A DNA stretch of 64,000 bases from Microbaculum marinum. Lineage in GTDB: Bacteria; Pseudomonadota; Alphaproteobacteria; Rhizobiales; Tepidamorphaceae. Below are positions 61,950 to 64,000 of this stretch, in pieces. The stretch lies in NCBI RefSeq assembly GCF_042646165.1, contig NZ_JBHRTC010000011.1. One strand, written 5' to 3'. The position numbers and the translations under genes were made by a program. The notes under the pieces are model-generated. The model did no database searches and had not been told where the DNA came from. It saw only the letters and a list, made by a program, of their open reading frames with translations. The first letter of the stretch is position 1. The number at the start of each line of letters is the position of its first letter.

Positions 61950-63284
61950 TCAGTACCGCGTCACGCCCGGTATCCAGTCGGTTCCCGCCAGCGGGAGACG
62001 GGCCATGGCGGCCGCCTCCACCGTCAGGGCGCAGAGGTCTTCCGGCTCCAGGTTGTGGACGTGGCTCTTGCCGCAGGCGCGCGCGATCGTCTGGCATTCG
62101 AGCGTCAGCACGGCCAGGTAGTTGGCAAGCCTGCGTCCCGCCCGAACCGGATCGAGGCGCCTGGCGAGCTCCGGGTCCTGCGTGGTGATGCCGGCCGGAT
62201 CGCGGCCCTCGTGCCAGTCGTCGTAGGCGCCGGCCGTGGTGCCGAGCTTGCGGTACTCCTCCTCCAGCTCAGGCGAGTTGTCGCCGAGTGCGATCAGCGC
62301 GGAGGTGCCGATCGACACCGCGTCGGCGCCGAGCGCCAGCGCCTTGGCGACGTCGGCGCCGGTGCGGATGCCGCCGGAGACGATCAGCTGCACCTTGCGG
62401 TGCAGGCCGAGATCCTGCAGCGCCTTCACGGCTGGCGGGATCGCGGCAAGGGTCGGGATGCCGACGTTCTCGATGAAAACCTCCTGGGTTGCCGCGGTGC
62501 CTCCCTGCATGCCGTCGAGCACCACCACGTCGGCGCCGGACTTCACGGCCAGCGCCGTATCGTAATAGGGCCGCGAGGCACCGACCTTCACGTAGATCGG
62601 CTTCTGCCAGTCGGTGATCTCGCGCAGCTCCTGGATCTTGATCTCCATGTCGTCCGGCCCGGTCCAGTCGGGGTGCCGGCAGGCCGAGCGCTGGTCGATG
62701 CCCTGCGGCAGGGTGCGCATCTCGGCGACGCGCTCGGAGATCTTCTGGCCGAGCAGCATGCCGCCGCCGCCGGGCTTGGCGCCCTGGCCGACGACGATCT
62801 CGATGGCGTCGGCCTTGCGCAGGTCGTCCGGGTTCATGCCGTAGCGCGAGGGCAGCAGCTGGTAGACCAGGATGTCGGAATGCCCGCGCTCCTCCGGCGT
62901 CATGCCGCCGTCGCCGGTCGTCGTCGAAGTGCCCGCCGTCGAGGCGCCGCGTCCGAGCGCCTCCTTGGCCTGCGCCGACAGCGAGCCGAAGCTCATTCCG
63001 GCGATGGTGATCGGGATCTTCAGCTCGATCGGCTTCTTGGCGAAGCGCGAGCCGAGCACCACGTCGGTGCCGCAGCGCTCTCGGTAGCCCTCGAGCGGAT
63101 ACCGGCTCACCGACGCGCCCAGGAACAGCAGGTCGTCGAAGCTCGGGACCTTCCGCTTGGCGCCGCCGCCTCGGATGTCGTAGAGCCCGGTCGCCGCCGC
63201 CCGGCGGATCTCCGAGATCGCGTAGTCGTCGAAGCTCGCCGACTTGCGCGGCACGGTGCGGATGTTGTCTGGGCCTGTGTCCAT
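61950..63284 (-). CDS. glxD: GlxD-like FMN-binding glutamate synthase-family protein
   Basis: A 444-residue protein equal to the FMN/2-oxoglutarate-site barrel of the glutamate synthase large subunit. 'MSFGSLSAQAKEALGRGA', 'GDGGMTPEERG', 'GQGAKPGGGGMLLGQKI', 'VVLDGMQGGTAA' and 'SGGIRTGADVAKALALGADAVSIG' (in part) are the GltB central-domain motifs; three Cys in 'RSACRHPDWTGPDD' and the C-terminal region differ from GltB. ATG 63284 has GAGG 5 nt upstream and lies 7 bp after glxC. Rhizobial GlxB/C/D split the GltB domains into separate genes; related sets work in N-methylglutamate synthesis. Confidence 0.92.
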   Translation of the reverse strand: MDTGPDNIRTVPRKSASFDDYAISEIRRAAATGLYDIRGGGAKRKVPSFDDLLFLGASVSRYPLEGYRERCGTDVVLGSRFAKKPIELKIPITIAGMSFGSLSAQAKEALGRGASTAGTSTTTGDGGMTPEERGHSDILVYQLLPSRYGMNPDDLRKADAIEIVVGQGAKPGGGGMLLGQKISERVAEMRTLPQGIDQRSACRHPDWTGPDDMEIKIQELREITDWQKPIYVKVGASRPYYDTALAVKSGADVVVLDGMQGGTAATQEVFIENVGIPTLAAIPPAVKALQDLGLHRKVQLIVSGGIRTGADVAKALALGADAVSIGTSALIALGDNSPELEEEYRKLGTTAGAYDDWHEGRDPAGITTQDPELARRLDPVRAGRRLANYLAVLTLECQTIARACGKSHVHNLEPEDLCALTVEAAAMARLPLAGTDWIPGVTRY

Positions 63285-63291
63285 CGGATCC

Positions 63292-63981
63292 TCAATAGGC
63301 ATCCACGTTGTCGACGTGGAAATTGTAGAGCGTGCGGGCCGAGCCGTAGCGGCGGAAGTCCGAGACGTCGACCTCGCCGCCGATGCCGGCTGCATCCAGC
63401 CGGGCCCGCAGCTTGGCCTTGTGGTGGTCGGTCATCTTTTTCTCGACGCAGTCGGCGCCGAGGCTCTTCGGTGTCCCGCGCACGTAGAGCCGGGCCTCGT
63501 AGATCGAATCGCCGAGCGATTCGCCGGCGTCGCCGAGCACGACCAGAGATCCCGCCTGGGCCATGAACGCCGACATGTGGCCGACCGACCCCTTTACCAC
63601 GATGTCGATGCCCTTCATCGAGATGCCGCAGCGCGCCGCCGCGTTGCCCTCGATGACGAGCAGGCCGCCGTGGCCGGTCGCGCCGGCCGCCTGGCTGGCG
63701 TCGCCGGTGACGCGGACCTCGCCGGACATCATGTTCTCGGCAAGACCCACGCCGGCATTGCCGTTGACCACGACTGTCGCGGTCTTGTTCATGCCGGCGC
63801 AGTAGTAGCCGACATGGCCTTCGATCGAGACGGTGACGGGCACCTCGAGACCCGCGGCGATGGCGTGGCCGCCGCGCGGATTGAGAACCGTCCAGGCGGT
63901 CTCGTTGGTGTCGCCGGCCAGATCGTGCAGCGCCTGGTTGAGGTCGCGGATGGTGGCGCTGGCGAGATCGACGGTCGGCAT
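63292..63981 (-). CDS. glxC: GlxC-like protein (GXGXG beta-helix domain)
   Basis: A 229-residue protein equal to the C-terminal right-handed beta-helix of GltB. The repeated Gly-rich turns are 'IEGHVGYYCAGMN', 'VNGNAGVGLAENMMSG', 'TGDASQAAGATGHGG' and 'VKGSVGHMSAFMAQAG'. It has no catalytic residues of its own and acts as the scaffold between amidotransferase and FMN subunits. Its ATG overlaps the preceding stop by 1 nt (TGATG), as expected for a glxBCD operon. Confidence 0.92.
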   Translation of the reverse strand: MPTVDLASATIRDLNQALHDLAGDTNETAWTVLNPRGGHAIAAGLEVPVTVSIEGHVGYYCAGMNKTATVVVNGNAGVGLAENMMSGEVRVTGDASQAAGATGHGGLLVIEGNAAARCGISMKGIDIVVKGSVGHMSAFMAQAGSLVVLGDAGESLGDSIYEARLYVRGTPKSLGADCVEKKMTDHHKAKLRARLDAAGIGGEVDVSDFRRYGSARTLYNFHVDNVDAY

Positions 63982-64000
63982 CAGGCATGCTCCCAGAAAT
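63981..64000 (-). CDS. glxB: C-terminal codons of GlxB-like amidotransferase (partial)
   Basis: Immediately upstream of glxC, the - strand reads codons for F-W-E-H-A and a TGA that overlaps the glxC start by 1 nt. Only five residues are inside the window. Assignment to the class II glutamine amidotransferase GlxB rests on the usual glxB-glxC-glxD order, not on the sequence itself. Confidence 0.4.

Overview
The window is high-GC, gene-dense DNA with short intergenic gaps, many 1-14 nt start/stop overlaps and frequent GTG/TTG starts. GlxC/GlxD-type glutamate-synthase-like proteins, a tripartite tricarboxylate (TTT) transporter, many solute catabolic operons and dispersed palindromic GC-rich repeats point to an alphaproteobacterium, most likely of the Hyphomicrobiales (Rhizobiales). 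This is inference from gene content. I see no rRNA, tRNA, CRISPR array, prophage or insertion sequence.

Region 1 (1-10.5 kb) is acid and aldehyde catabolism. The + strand carries the tail of a thiamine-diphosphate enzyme, an aldehyde dehydrogenase and a D-2-hydroxyacid dehydrogenase. On the - strand, a co-directional run reads RraA-type aldolase > TctC > TctB > TctA > LysR regulator > LigI-like amidohydrolase > Asp/Glu racemase-superfamily enzyme. An SDR gene diverges from it across a strong LysR-type palindrome. Region 2 (10.6-16.7 kb) has phosphoglucomutase, CDP-glucose 4,6-dehydratase, a 6PGDH-like/DUF1932 protein, a DUF1330 protein and a UPF0261 (Tm-1-like) protein. Region 3 (16.7-21.2 kb) has an aldehyde dehydrogenase divergent from an IclR-HAD-aminotransferase operon, consistent with amine or amino-acid catabolism.

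Region 4 (21.5-46.8 kb) is the most unusual part. A branched-chain-type ABC importer (binding protein, AraC regulator, two permeases, two ATPases) leads a nearly unbroken + strand run. The second ATPase is fused to a UPF0261 domain and is followed by the TIM-barrel protein that forms the other half of plant Tm-1 proteins. Next come a 1005-residue flotillin-like protein with a 44-residue tandem repeat, two tandem SRPBCC proteins, a four-subunit molybdenum hydroxylase ordered FAD / 2Fe-2S / Mo-L / Mo-M as in nicotinate dehydrogenase, a MoxR ATPase and VWA protein like CoxD/CoxE, an amidohydrolase, and LarC-LarE-LarB for the nickel-pincer nucleotide cofactor. A divergent LarA-family protein that keeps the cofactor lysine and nickel histidine but has altered acid/base histidines lies on the opposite strand, next to a small Cys-motif protein. 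I read this as one uptake-plus-oxidation-plus-epimerisation system for an unknown substrate that needs both Mo and Ni cofactors.

Region 5 (47-57.5 kb) holds a secreted endonuclease/exonuclease/phosphatase-fold protein, a LysR regulator, an SMP-30/isochorismatase-like fusion whose nucleophilic Cys is Ser, a membrane diguanylate cyclase, a nitronate monooxygenase-like protein, and a GMC oxidoreductase / VOC / GST / CMD operon. Region 6 (57.5-64 kb) has two large multidomain glycosyltransferases, one fused to a sulfotransferase domain and TPR-like repeats, then GlxD, GlxC and the last codons of GlxB.
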